Of a DNA stretch of 8,577 nucleotides, positions 1 to 5,933 are shown one piece after another. A program made the position numbers and the translations under genes. The stretch comes from Phycisphaerales bacterium (lineage in GTDB: Bacteria > Planctomycetota > Phycisphaerae > Phycisphaerales > SM1A02). A model generated the notes under the pieces. The model did no database searches and was not told the origin of the DNA. It saw only the letters and a program-made list of their open reading frames with translations. The DNA lies in the NCBI GenBank assembly GCA_007127615.1, contig SKZB01000373.1:1-8577 (forward strand), in the 5' to 3' direction. The stretch's first letter is position 1. The number at the start of each line of letters is the position of its first letter.

Positions 1-489
1 CGGGAGCGCCTTGTGACGCACCGTCGCGCCCTGCGTGACGCGGGGCTCTCTGAGGAGGAAGTGAAGCGCGTCTGTGACCCGATGGAGTCGTTCCATCTCC
101 AGTATCGGACAACTGCTTCTCCCTTCGTGCCTACGTGCCTCCGTGCCTTCATCCTGCAACGACAACCGCTTGCGACTTGGCAACATGGTGTTCGGTTGAA
201 TCACGGACGACCGGGCCCGCCAACCCCGCACCGGTTGATTCGGGTGTTCGGCGAGCGGCGGCGTGATGAGCGCCGTCGGTCAAGGCACGGTGACCTTCTC
301 ACCCACGCTCAGAGAAACACGTACGCAATCACTGCGAGCAGCGCGAATGCGACCGGAACGCCGGCGAGGGCGAGCAGCCCGAGGAGCAGCCGGCGGCGGC
401 TGGTGGTGACACCTTCCGTCGCCGATGAACCGGGTTCACCGCACTCCGGGCAGTGGGTCGAGCCGCGCTCGCGATATCGCAGATCGTAA
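1..489 (+). CDS. Possible 3' end of an unidentified gene (5'-truncated), running into a tandem array
   Basis: Frame 1 is open from the first base to a TAA at 487-489. The first 35 or so residues look like real protein: they are charged and helix-like, include GLSEEEVKRVCDPMESFHLQ, and the codons mostly end in G or C. From about base 118 the frame enters an 8-bp tandem array (127-150) and the translation becomes Arg/Pro/Ser-rich. From 309 on it overlaps, antiparallel, a better-supported minus-strand gene. I infer that only about 1-115 is genuine coding sequence, with the original stop lost, displaced or frameshifted, so that the remaining residues are read-through. I do not recognise the family. 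It could also be a chance open frame, because the array has no stops on this strand. Confidence 0.3.
   Translation, partial: RERLVTHRRALRDAGLSEEEVKRVCDPMESFHLQYRTTASPFVPTCLRAFILQRQPLATWQHGVRLNHGRPGPPTPHRLIRVFGERRRDERRRSRHGDLLTHAQRNTYAITASSANATGTPARASSPRSSRRRLVVTPSVADEPGSPHSGQWVEPRSRYRRS
127..150 (+). repeat. Three-unit 8-bp tandem array (GTGCCTNC)
   Basis: The units GTGCCTAC, GTGCCTCC and GTGCCTTC lie head to tail, preceded by a partial unit (CCTTC, 122-126). They match the eight-unit array at 6203-6266 in the same orientation. The array lies 158 bp beyond the stop of the minus-strand gene at 309-617. The rest of 1-308 shows no other feature I can support apart from the possible coding end at the left edge. 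Confidence 0.85.
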
Positions 490-617
490 TCGCACTTCAG
501 ACAGCGCGGCGACTCCTCAACGTAGCGCGTGGAGCGGATGATCAGCACCGTGCCCACGGCGGCCAACCCCACGGCCAGCAGAAGAACCATGATGATCAGT
601 GGCCCTACGAGAAACAT
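309..617 (-). CDS. Small membrane protein with a zinc-ribbon core
   Basis: This 102-residue protein has two hydrophobic segments (about residues 3-27 and 76-101) flanking a short soluble loop. The loop carries four cysteines as two CxxC knuckles, C39-x2-C42 and C56-x2-C59 (CLKCDYDLR then CPECGEP), the usual arrangement of a rubredoxin-like or zinc-ribbon fold. Small membrane proteins with this CDYDLR...CPECG core are common in planctomycetes but have no assigned function. The ATG at 617 is preceded by GAGGGG (625-630) with a 7-nt spacer, which supports this start. The loop is probably cytoplasmic and metal-binding, which is inference. The gene lies 273 bp downstream of the Mph gene on the same strand, with hairpin-forming sequence between them, so a shared transcript is possible but not shown. 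Confidence 0.78.
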   Translation of the reverse strand: MFLVGPLIIMVLLLAVGLAAVGTVLIIRSTRYVEESPRCLKCDYDLRYRERGSTHCPECGEPGSSATEGVTTSRRRLLLGLLALAGVPVAFALLAVIAYVFL

Positions 618-729
618 GGTCTCACCCCTCTCTCCCTGTGATCATAGAGTCGCGCGACCCGCCCTGCGATACCGTCGCCGCCGAGACTGCGCCTGCGGCG
701 GCTCCGATCCGGTAGAAACATCTCACAGC

Positions 730-755
730 ACACAGCACCCTTCGGGATGCTGTGT
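730..755. other. Stable hairpin in the gap between the Mph gene and the zinc-ribbon gene
   Basis: ACACAGCA (730-737) pairs perfectly with TGCTGTGT (748-755). Inside, CCC (738-740) pairs with GGG (744-746) across a TTC loop, with one bulged A at 747. No T-run follows on either strand, so it does not look like a simple intrinsic terminator. It could end or stabilise the Mph transcript, or act in the leader of the 309-617 gene. A separate 10-bp palindrome, GCCCGCGGGC, lies at 791-800. Confidence 0.5.
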
Positions 756-863
756 GGCATGAGTTCGCGAAGAAGAACGGGTAACGTCTTGCCCGCGGGC
801 GGAAGGGGAGGTGCGAGCATTCAGGAAACGGGGGGTTATTGCGCCGTGCGTCACCCGACCATC

Positions 864-891
864 GTGCGCAGGTCGCACCTGGGTGAGGTGC
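864..891 (-). terminator. Weak hairpins at the Mph stop codon
   Basis: Two overlapping, mutually exclusive stems lie right behind the Mph stop codon. GCACCT (875-880) pairs with AGGTGC (886-891) over a 5-nt loop. GTGCG (864-868) pairs with CGCAC (874-878) over another 5-nt loop. There is no T-tract, so this could be a factor-dependent or weak terminator, or chance pairing in G+C-rich DNA. Confidence 0.25.
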
Positions 892-1808
892 TACGACATT
901 TCCTGAAGGCCCGCGAGTCTGTTTCTTGCCATCTGGTGGTATTCTTCGAGTCCGGACGACATGGCGAATTCGGCAATGTCCACCCCGTCCGCATCGCACA
1001 GCGCCACGGTGTGTTCAAACAGACCGGGCCAGGTTCTACCGCCCGCTTCCTGGTAAGCCGAGATGAGCCGTTTGAGCGCATCATCACCGAAGATCGTTCG
1101 ATAACCTGCGAAATCGATCGCCGGATCGCCCACCCTGGCCTCGGTCCAGTCGATGATGCCGGTCACGCTCGCCGAATCGTCGATGAGAATGTGGCCGACG
1201 TGAAGATCGCCATGCACCAGTGCGACATGACGTGGCCAGAGCGCATCGTTGGTCAGCCAATCCTGCCAGCGCTGCCACAGTTGGGAATTGACATCGAACG
1301 CTGCCCGCACGCGCTGCATTCGATCGTGCATGTCTCGCCGCAATTGTTCGGGCGCAATCACACGCAGGCCGGCGGCCACCGTCTTGTCCGGGTTCACCCC
1401 ATGGAGGGCCGCCACCGTCCGGGCCAGTGTTCGTTCAAAGGCGGCCGGGACGTTCTTCTCGTCGATCCGCCAGACGTAAGCTTTGGCCTTCATGTCGATG
1501 GTCGCGGCCGGGTGACCGTCCAGTTGACGATAAGCGATCATCTCTTCGGTGAAGATTTTCCAACGTGGCACCTGCACGGGCAACTGCTCGGCGATCAGGG
1601 CAAGGACGTGTTGCTCCCTGCGGGCACCCTCCAAAGCGTCCGGGCGGCGGGGGAGGCGCAAGACCCACTTCGCCCCGCTCCCGTCGCGGGCAAAGGCGAC
1701 CAGAAAATCCAGGCCGGAAGAGTTTAAGGTGATCGAAGTCTCGCCCAAAACCAGTCCGTGGCGGGCGGCCTGGTCGAACAGTTCTCGGTGACTTCTGTCG
1801 CTGATCAT
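891..1808 (-). CDS. mph: Macrolide 2'-phosphotransferase (Mph family)
   Basis: This 305-residue protein matches the known length and motif order of the MphB/MphC-type macrolide kinases. These cytoplasmic enzymes use a nucleoside triphosphate (GTP is favoured in characterised members) to phosphorylate the 2'-OH of the desosamine sugar and so inactivate macrolides. Visible landmarks are SGLDF (31-35), WVLRLPRR with the nucleotide-binding-lobe segment (48-55), EEMIAYRQLDG (88-98), the catalytic loop HGDLHVGH (199-206; D201 the likely base, with His where many APH kinases have Asn) and IIDWTEA (218-224; D220 the likely metal ligand), and the C-terminal FAMSSGLEEY (281-290). All key residues are intact. 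ATG at 1808 is preferred over an in-frame TTG at 1835 because AAGGG (1816-1820) sits 7 nt upstream and the family's N-terminus begins here. The class is secure. Actual drug range is inferred. Confidence 0.92.
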   Translation of the reverse strand: MISDRSHRELFDQAARHGLVLGETSITLNSSGLDFLVAFARDGSGAKWVLRLPRRPDALEGARREQHVLALIAEQLPVQVPRWKIFTEEMIAYRQLDGHPAATIDMKAKAYVWRIDEKNVPAAFERTLARTVAALHGVNPDKTVAAGLRVIAPEQLRRDMHDRMQRVRAAFDVNSQLWQRWQDWLTNDALWPRHVALVHGDLHVGHILIDDSASVTGIIDWTEARVGDPAIDFAGYRTIFGDDALKRLISAYQEAGGRTWPGLFEHTVALCDADGVDIAEFAMSSGLEEYHQMARNRLAGLQEMS

Positions 1809-1815
1809 GAACGCA

Positions 1816-1867
1816 CCCTTGATGTCATTCAGCAATTCATTGGACCGGCCTCAAGCTCGTCCGTCAA
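1816..1867 (-). promoter_or_regulatory. Candidate promoter and ribosome binding site of the Mph gene
   Basis: Read on the minus strand, TTGACG (1862-1867) resembles a -35 element. It is followed after 17 nt by TCCAAT (1839-1844), a 4-of-6 match to the -10 consensus. Transcription would start near 1832, giving a leader of about 24 nt. AAGGG (1816-1820) is the Shine-Dalgarno, 7 nt before ATG. No inducible leader peptide of the kind seen ahead of some macrolide-resistance genes is visible, so expression looks constitutive. The promoter call is by consensus only. Confidence 0.4.
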
Positions 1868-2049
1868 GGAAAGTTCACCATCGTTCATCGCACCGAGCGA
1901 CATGGGGTTCGGGAGGGGCGTGCATTCTGATGCCACTTTCTCCCGTCCAAACTGGGTTCGATTTTTAATGGGAGCTGTCCCTCTTTAATTGGCGCTTCAG
2001 GAATCTGCGCAAGTGACCCGCACGGATGAGAGGTTTTCGGGAGAGGTAC

Positions 2050-2073
2050 AAAGGCACGATGGCACGGAGCGAC
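2050..2073 (-). repeat. Degenerate 8-bp tandem array, inverted relative to the other two
   Basis: The plus strand reads AAAGGCAC, GATGGCAC, GGAGCGAC. These are degenerate copies of the reverse complement (GAAGGCAC) of the units at 127-150 and 6203-6266. Two units are clear and the third is decayed. Confidence 0.55.
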
Positions 2074-2355
2074 GGAGGGAGGGGATGCGCAACCCGTGGA
2101 AGCCCGATCGGCCATGGCCCCTGAGCCCCCGAGCGCGGCGGATCTCGGACTTTCGGGGAGAGCCGGGGGGACTTGTCTTCAGGATTGGGGGGGCCGGCGG
2201 CGTAGCCCTCAGGGGCGGTGCAACCGTCACTCGTGACCCGCACGATTTCCTGAAGACCCTGAATAGGAGCTGTCCCGCCGGTTCCGGGAGCAGGCAGAGT
2301 GCGGTCTTCATTTCAAGATGGCCCGATGACAAGCAGGATGACGCTCACCCCGAAT

Positions 2356-3516
2356 CTACTGGCTCTCCGGTCCGGTTGGCCAAAGTGTGAGGACAACATG
2401 CAACAGACCCTGCAATTCCTGATGTTGTCTCAGGACTCTGTGACGCCGAATCGCATTGATTTGTAACTCTCTCGCACTATATTCTCCATTGATCACTTCC
2501 GGAATTGCTGGAACCTCTCTGCTTAAAGTCGCCAGAGACTCTCTCGCGCGGTCAATCGCCGTTCTCCCTGCGTGATCCTGTGCGTCCGGATCAGCTCCGG
2601 CGCCCAGCAAGGCTCGAACGACAGCAGGGTTCGCTCTCGTGCTGGCAATGTGCAGTGCGGCGCTCCCGTCGAGATCCGTGACATTCGGATCGGCACCGTG
2701 GTCCAGCAGCAAAGAGACAATCTCGAGGTCAATCGGATTCGCACTCACGGCCAACATGAGCGGCGACGGACGACGCTGGTCGGTCTCGTTCACATCAAGA
2801 AGATCAACGAAATGTTTCACCGCATCCCGGTTGCCGGCCCGCGCGGCAACTGCCAGCGCTGTCCGGCCCTCCGAATCAATCTCGTGAACGTTGACGCCAT
2901 AATCTACCAATAAACTCAACATCCGTTCATCAGAGTGCATGGAAGCCAACTGCAACGGACCGATCGCGCGACCTTGCCTGGCGGTTTTTGCACCGGCATC
3001 CAGCAGTTGCCTTGCTGCATCCAATGACGACTCACTGATGCCACCATGCCTGCTCAGCAGCCCCATGAGGGGGGTCAATCCAGAATGATCTTGAACAGTT
3101 GGGTCGGCGCCGTGCTGCAACAGCAGACGAATCAATTCAGGATCATGTCTTGATGCAGCCAGGTGAAGAGACGTTGTACCGCCTACGTCACTGACGCTGG
3201 TGTCAGCACCATGGTCAACAAGGAGTGTTACGATTTCGATATGGCCAGATGTCGTTGCGTAGTGAAGCGGCGTCCATCCGAAGAGTTCATCGCGCTCATC
3301 CGGGCGTGCCCCCTCATCAAGCAATCTGCGAACTCTGCGAGTATCGCCGACTCGAGCCGCGTCGTGCAAATCAGAGTAGCAGGCGCAGAATGCAATTTGG
3401 CCGGGCATCATGGCAGTGGGCATGCGCTGAACCTGAGCGCAAAGGCAGGCGCCTTGCTCCACGTTCGCAAGTATCGAGAACACCCCAGCCAGAAGAGAGA
3501 AAAAAATCGTGTGCAT
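2356..3516 (-). CDS. Exported ankyrin-repeat protein
   Basis: The protein has 386 residues. An N-terminal hydrophobic segment (MHTIFFSLLAGVFSILANV) looks like a Sec signal peptide. A short linker with two CxC pairs (C24/C26 and C44/C46) follows. From about residue 48 to 330 there are eight ankyrin repeats with the usual signatures: DLHDAA, TPLHYA, TSLHLAA, TPLMGL, GPLQLA, TALAVAA, SPLMLAV and AALHIAS, most ending in LLxxGADP-type turns. Repeat four (about 146-180) is enlarged. The last 60 residues are not repeats. Ankyrin arrays bind other proteins; the partner is unknown. The frame is open 22 codons further upstream, but ATG at 3516 is chosen because the signal peptide begins there. An AAGG lies 11 nt upstream and a GGA 6 nt upstream. 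Export suggests an envelope or periplasmic scaffold rather than a host effector, but this is inference. Confidence 0.85.
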   Translation of the reverse strand: MHTIFFSLLAGVFSILANVEQGACLCAQVQRMPTAMMPGQIAFCACYSDLHDAARVGDTRRVRRLLDEGARPDERDELFGWTPLHYATTSGHIEIVTLLVDHGADTSVSDVGGTTSLHLAASRHDPELIRLLLQHGADPTVQDHSGLTPLMGLLSRHGGISESSLDAARQLLDAGAKTARQGRAIGPLQLASMHSDERMLSLLVDYGVNVHEIDSEGRTALAVAARAGNRDAVKHFVDLLDVNETDQRRPSPLMLAVSANPIDLEIVSLLLDHGADPNVTDLDGSAALHIASTRANPAVVRALLGAGADPDAQDHAGRTAIDRARESLATLSREVPAIPEVINGEYSARELQINAIRRHRVLRQHQELQGLLHVVLTLWPTGPESQ

Positions 3517-3694
3517 AATCAATCCAACCTTACGGATCGGTGGTGGTCGGCGAGAGAATGACGCACGGTGTCGGGAGGTCATCGCCTCTTGTCACTCCGA
3601 GAACGTGCCGACTATCCGAGACATGTTTGAACCGAGTTGTCGCGTCCGCTCCATTCTACGCATTCGTGGACTTACCGATTCCTGAAGCGAAAGA

Positions 3695-3726
3695 AAGATC
3701 CCCCGGTCCGAAAACCGGGGGATCTT
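3695..3726 (-). terminator. Rho-independent terminator of the Cys-rich repeat gene
   Basis: A perfect 13-bp stem pairs AAGATCCCCCGGT (3695-3707) with ACCGGGGGATCTT (3714-3726) around a 6-nt loop. On the minus strand it is followed by the T-rich run TCTTTCGCTT. It starts about 55 nt past the stop codon at 3782 and lies 178 nt before the ankyrin start, so the two genes are probably transcribed separately. On the plus strand no T-run follows. Confidence 0.88.
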
Positions 3727-3781
3727 GAACTTCCGGCGAATCCACATGGCATCATGGCAAGGTGAGAGACATCAACCACGA

Positions 3782-4858
3782 TCAGTTGCACACATCGCAA
3801 TCGTCGCTCGCATTGCCGGCACAGATGCTGTCCCACTCGACATCGCAGCAGAACGGATCGTCAGCGCAAATTGTTGCTTGGCACTCCGCATCTCCGCAAC
3901 CCGGCGTGCCGCCGGCAACGCAGCAGTCGCCATCGTCCGGATCGCCCGGATCGCCCTTGTCATCATCGCAGAGATCGCACTGCTCGTTCGCAGCATCGGC
4001 GCAGATGCCGTCCCACGCAGTGTCACAGCAGAACGGATCGGAAGCGCAGATCAGCGTTTCGCACTCCGCCTCTCCGCAACCCGGCGTGCCGTTGGCAACG
4101 CAGCAGTCGCCATCGCCCGGTTCGCCCGGATCACCCTTGTCATCATCGCAGACATCGCACTGCTCATTCGCATCGCCGGCGCAGATGCCGTCCCACGCAG
4201 TGTCACAGCAGAACGGATCGGAAGCGCAGATCAGCGTTTCGCACTCCGCCTCTTCGCAACCCGGTGTGCCGTTGGCAACGCAGCAGTCGCTACCACCCGG
4301 ATCGTCCGGATCGCCCTTGTCATCATCGCAGAGACCGCACTGCTCGTTCGCCGCATCGGCGCAGTCGCCGTCCCACTCGATGTCACAGCAGAACGCGTCG
4401 GAAGCGCAGATCAGCGTTTCGCACTCCGCCACTCCGCAACCCGGCGTGCCGTTGGCAACGCAGCAGTCACCATCGCCCGGATCGACGTCGCAGATCTGAC
4501 ACAGCAGGGCCGCGCCGCAACGGCCGTCGATACCTTCACCGGCGCAGAGATCATCCCACATGTCGGTGCAGCAGAACGAATCGCACGCGCAGATCGTCAC
4601 CTGGCAGTCCACATCCTCGCAACCCGACGTGCCGTTGGCGAAGCAGCAGTTGCCACTGCCCGGTTCATATGGGTCAAAGAAAGAATCGCCGGTGCAGATA
4701 TCGCACAGCAGAGCCGCGCCACAACCGCCGAGACCGTCACCGGCGCAGAGGTCGTCCCACTGGGTGTCACAGCAGAAAGGATCGCACGCGCAGATCGTCG
4801 CTTCACACTCCGCATCCTCGCAACCCGGCGTGCCGTTGGCGAAGCAGCAGTCTTTGGG
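3782..4858 (-). CDS. Cys-rich repeat protein, C-terminal part (modules 3-8), out of frame with its N-terminal part
   Basis: In this frame the sequence encodes six Cys-rich modules, each opening with CCxANGT and containing FCCxxxWDxxC, then ends at TGA (3782-3784). Two 12-cysteine modules come first (starting at 4852 and 4651). Four 10-cysteine modules at an exact 180-bp period follow (4468, 4288, 4108 and 3928), joined by acidic Gly/Pro linkers such as DDDKGDPGEPGD. There is no start codon and no ribosome binding site near the frame's beginning. The first possible start, GTG at 4612, falls inside a module. It is therefore the continuation of the reading frame that begins at 5529. Adding one base at the C7 tract (4856-4862) would give a single product of about 582 residues. 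The even cysteine counts suggest disulfide-bonded modules in an oxidising compartment. Function is unknown. Confidence 0.8.
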   Translation of the reverse strand, partial: PKDCCFANGTPGCEDAECEATICACDPFCCDTQWDDLCAGDGLGGCGAALLCDICTGDSFFDPYEPGSGNCCFANGTSGCEDVDCQVTICACDSFCCTDMWDDLCAGEGIDGRCGAALLCQICDVDPGDGDCCVANGTPGCGVAECETLICASDAFCCDIEWDGDCADAANEQCGLCDDDKGDPDDPGGSDCCVANGTPGCEEAECETLICASDPFCCDTAWDGICAGDANEQCDVCDDDKGDPGEPGDGDCCVANGTPGCGEAECETLICASDPFCCDTAWDGICADAANEQCDLCDDDKGDPGDPDDGDCCVAGGTPGCGDAECQATICADDPFCCDVEWDSICAGNASDDCDVCN

Positions 4859-5022
4859 GGGGCAACGCCGCCGCTGCTGTCACAGATCCCGCACTGATCG
4901 TCGGCAGCGCCGGCGCAGAGGTCGTCCCACTCGCTGTCGCAGCAGAATCGATCGATCGCGCAGACCAGCGCTTCGCACTCCGCATCTTCGCAACCCGGCG
5001 TGCCGTTGGCAACGCAGCAGTC
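3785..5022 (-). repeat. Tandem Cys-module array (seven copies; four at 180-bp spacing)
   Basis: Module starts, marked by the CysCys dipeptide, lie at about 5022, 4852, 4651, 4468, 4288, 4108 and 3928. Spacings are 170 (171 with the missing base restored), 201, 183, 180, 180 and 180 bp. The last four copies are close to identical in DNA over long stretches, which suggests recent amplification by unequal crossing-over. The three earlier copies are more diverged. An eighth, still more diverged module lies outside this array, before the dockerin. Confidence 0.9.
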
Positions 5023-5529
5023 GCCATCGCCCGGATCAACCGGATCATCTTCCGCCACGCAGCCCCAGTCAGCGATCAGCATGATCAGGTCAAATGTGTT
5101 GACGAAACCGTCATCGTTGAGGTCGGCGGGACAGTCATCGCTTCGGCAGGGACCCCAGGAAGCGACGAGTTCGAGAAGATCCATCGGGCCGACCGTACCG
5201 TCACCGGTCATGTCGCCGATACATCCTTCCGGATTCACCGGATCGTCGTCGTCAACCCGGCAGACTTTGCACTGCTTGTTCGCAGCATCGGCGCAAACGT
5301 CGTCCCACGAAAGATCACAGCAGAAGGAATCCTGTCCGCAGATCAGCGCCGTGCAGTCTGGGTTCTCGCAGCCAATGCCGCCCCAAGCTTCGCAGCAGTT
5401 GCTCTGGGCGTGTGCCGGGGCGGCCGCCATAGCCAGAAACGTGACCACAGCCACGGCTGCAATCGCCTTAAAAGGGCGGTCGAAAATCGGCGGCCGTTCC
5501 ATCAAGGTACCAATTGTTTTCCAGTTCAA
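4597..5529 (-). CDS. Secreted dockerin/Cys-rich repeat protein, N-terminal part (frameshifted)
   Basis: The coherent part runs from residue 1 to about 225. It has a signal peptide (basic start, hydrophobic core at about 21-38, APAHAQS near the cleavage site), a first 10-cysteine module (44-90), a dockerin type I pair (about 103-157) and a second module (170-216). The dockerin's calcium loops are D106-x-T-x-D110-G with D117, and D136-x-N-x-D140-G with D147. After PPK (224-226) the frame leaves the module pattern, and the last 85 residues are Arg/Ala-rich out-of-frame sequence, while the correct continuation appears in another frame (down to 3782). Dockerins bind cohesins in known systems; no cohesin is visible here. 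The start is TTG at 5529, supported by GGAGG 9 nt upstream; an ATG at 5502 has no good ribosome site. The break is either an error or mutation in C7, or programmed slippage. Confidence 0.82.
   Translation of the reverse strand: MNWKTIGTLMERPPIFDRPFKAIAAVAVVTFLAMAAAPAHAQSNCCEAWGGIGCENPDCTALICGQDSFCCDLSWDDVCADAANKQCKVCRVDDDDPVNPEGCIGDMTGDGTVGPMDLLELVASWGPCRSDDCPADLNDDGFVNTFDLIMLIADWGCVAEDDPVDPGDGDCCVANGTPGCEDAECEALVCAIDRFCCDSEWDDLCAGAADDQCGICDSSGGVAPPKTAASPTARRVARMRSVKRRSARAILSAVTPSGTTSAPVTVSAVVARLCCAISAPAILSLTHMNRAVATAASPTARRVARMWTAR
4853..4863 (-). other. Frame break at a C7 homopolymer with a slippery heptamer
   Basis: The minus strand reads GCC CCC CCA AAG ACT in the upstream frame. The downstream module needs AAA GAC TGC TGC, which is the -1 frame. 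C CCA AAG fits the X XXY YYZ slippery pattern, and the C7 run is also a site for base loss. One more C gives G-V-A-P-P-K-D-C-C, exactly continuing the module pattern. Confidence 0.85.
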
Positions 5530-5538
5530 TGTATAAAT

Positions 5539-5543
5539 CCTCC
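5539..5543 (-). promoter_or_regulatory. Ribosome binding site that fixes the TTG start of the Cys-rich gene
   Basis: GGAGG on the minus strand lies 9 nt before TTG (5527-5529). No ATG in that frame lies closer than 5502, which lacks a comparable site. This is the strongest Shine-Dalgarno seen in the window and makes TTG the likely initiator. Confidence 0.7.
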
Positions 5544-5933
5544 ATGTTTATCTTTCATGTCCGGACCGAACGTGATTCATCGCGTCGCAATCGTTCGGGA
5601 TCCGACTGAACCCGCTGGATCATCGTGCCCGCATCCGGGCCACTGCTCCCGAAGGAGCGCCGAACGGCCGCTTGGATTTCGTCCAAGCCCGCCTTTGATA
5701 ACTCGAATCTGCGCGTCTGCCCACAATCTCCCGACGCTTCCGCCCGCACAATTTCCTGATGACCCCCACATCTTCTCGAGGGCCCTGAAATGAAACCTGC
5801 TTGTCCAATTGTAACCCGAATGCACCGGGAGAAAGAAAATTCCTGGAAAAATCGCGATCGGCTCAGTCCACTGCGGCCGCATGCCGCGTCGGCCCGTGCG
5901 GACAGCCCTGCGCCATGTTGCGAATACCTTTGC

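Larger units (their letters stand above)
1809..2355. other. Gene-free gap with dispersed short repeats
   Basis: This 547-bp gap has no convincing gene on either strand. It carries the Mph promoter at its left end and two direct-repeat pairs: GGAGCTGTCCC at 1971-1981 and 2266-2276, and GTGACCCGCACG at 2013-2024 and 2233-2244. It also has an inverted pair, CTTCAGGAA at 1995-2003 and TTCCTGAAG at 2247-2255. A degenerate 8-bp array lies at 2050-2073. The repeats bracket about 300 bp, as the ends of a decayed small element might, but no transposase remnant was seen. Confidence 0.6.

Noticed and set aside
747..1727. Plus-strand 326-codon open frame
   Set aside because: It is the antisense shadow of the Mph gene, whose motifs are unmistakable on the minus strand.
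1997..2332. Minus-strand 111-codon open frame in the Mph-ankyrin gap
   Set aside because: It is Pro/Arg-rich, spans the dispersed repeats and has no protein character.
3440..3516. Lipoprotein signal for the ankyrin protein
   Set aside because: The residues before the first Cys (QGA-C) do not fit the lipobox well. A plain Sec signal is more likely.
3782..4612. Independent gene starting at the GTG at 4612
   Set aside because: The start falls inside a Cys module, with no ribosome site. The module pattern extends upstream to the C7 tract.
3725..5793. Long plus-strand open frames (up to 640 codons) across the Cys-rich gene
   Set aside because: They are antisense to the module array. Their periodicity simply mirrors the 180-bp repeats, and the translations are Arg/His/Pro- or Ala/Arg-rich with no domain character.
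5555..5882. Minus-strand small open frames of 101 and 64 codons upstream of the Cys-rich gene
   Set aside because: No recognisable domain, no good ribosome site, and mixed codon use. The 64-codon frame starts with GTG inside the repeated 23-bp element. I cannot fully exclude the shorter one.
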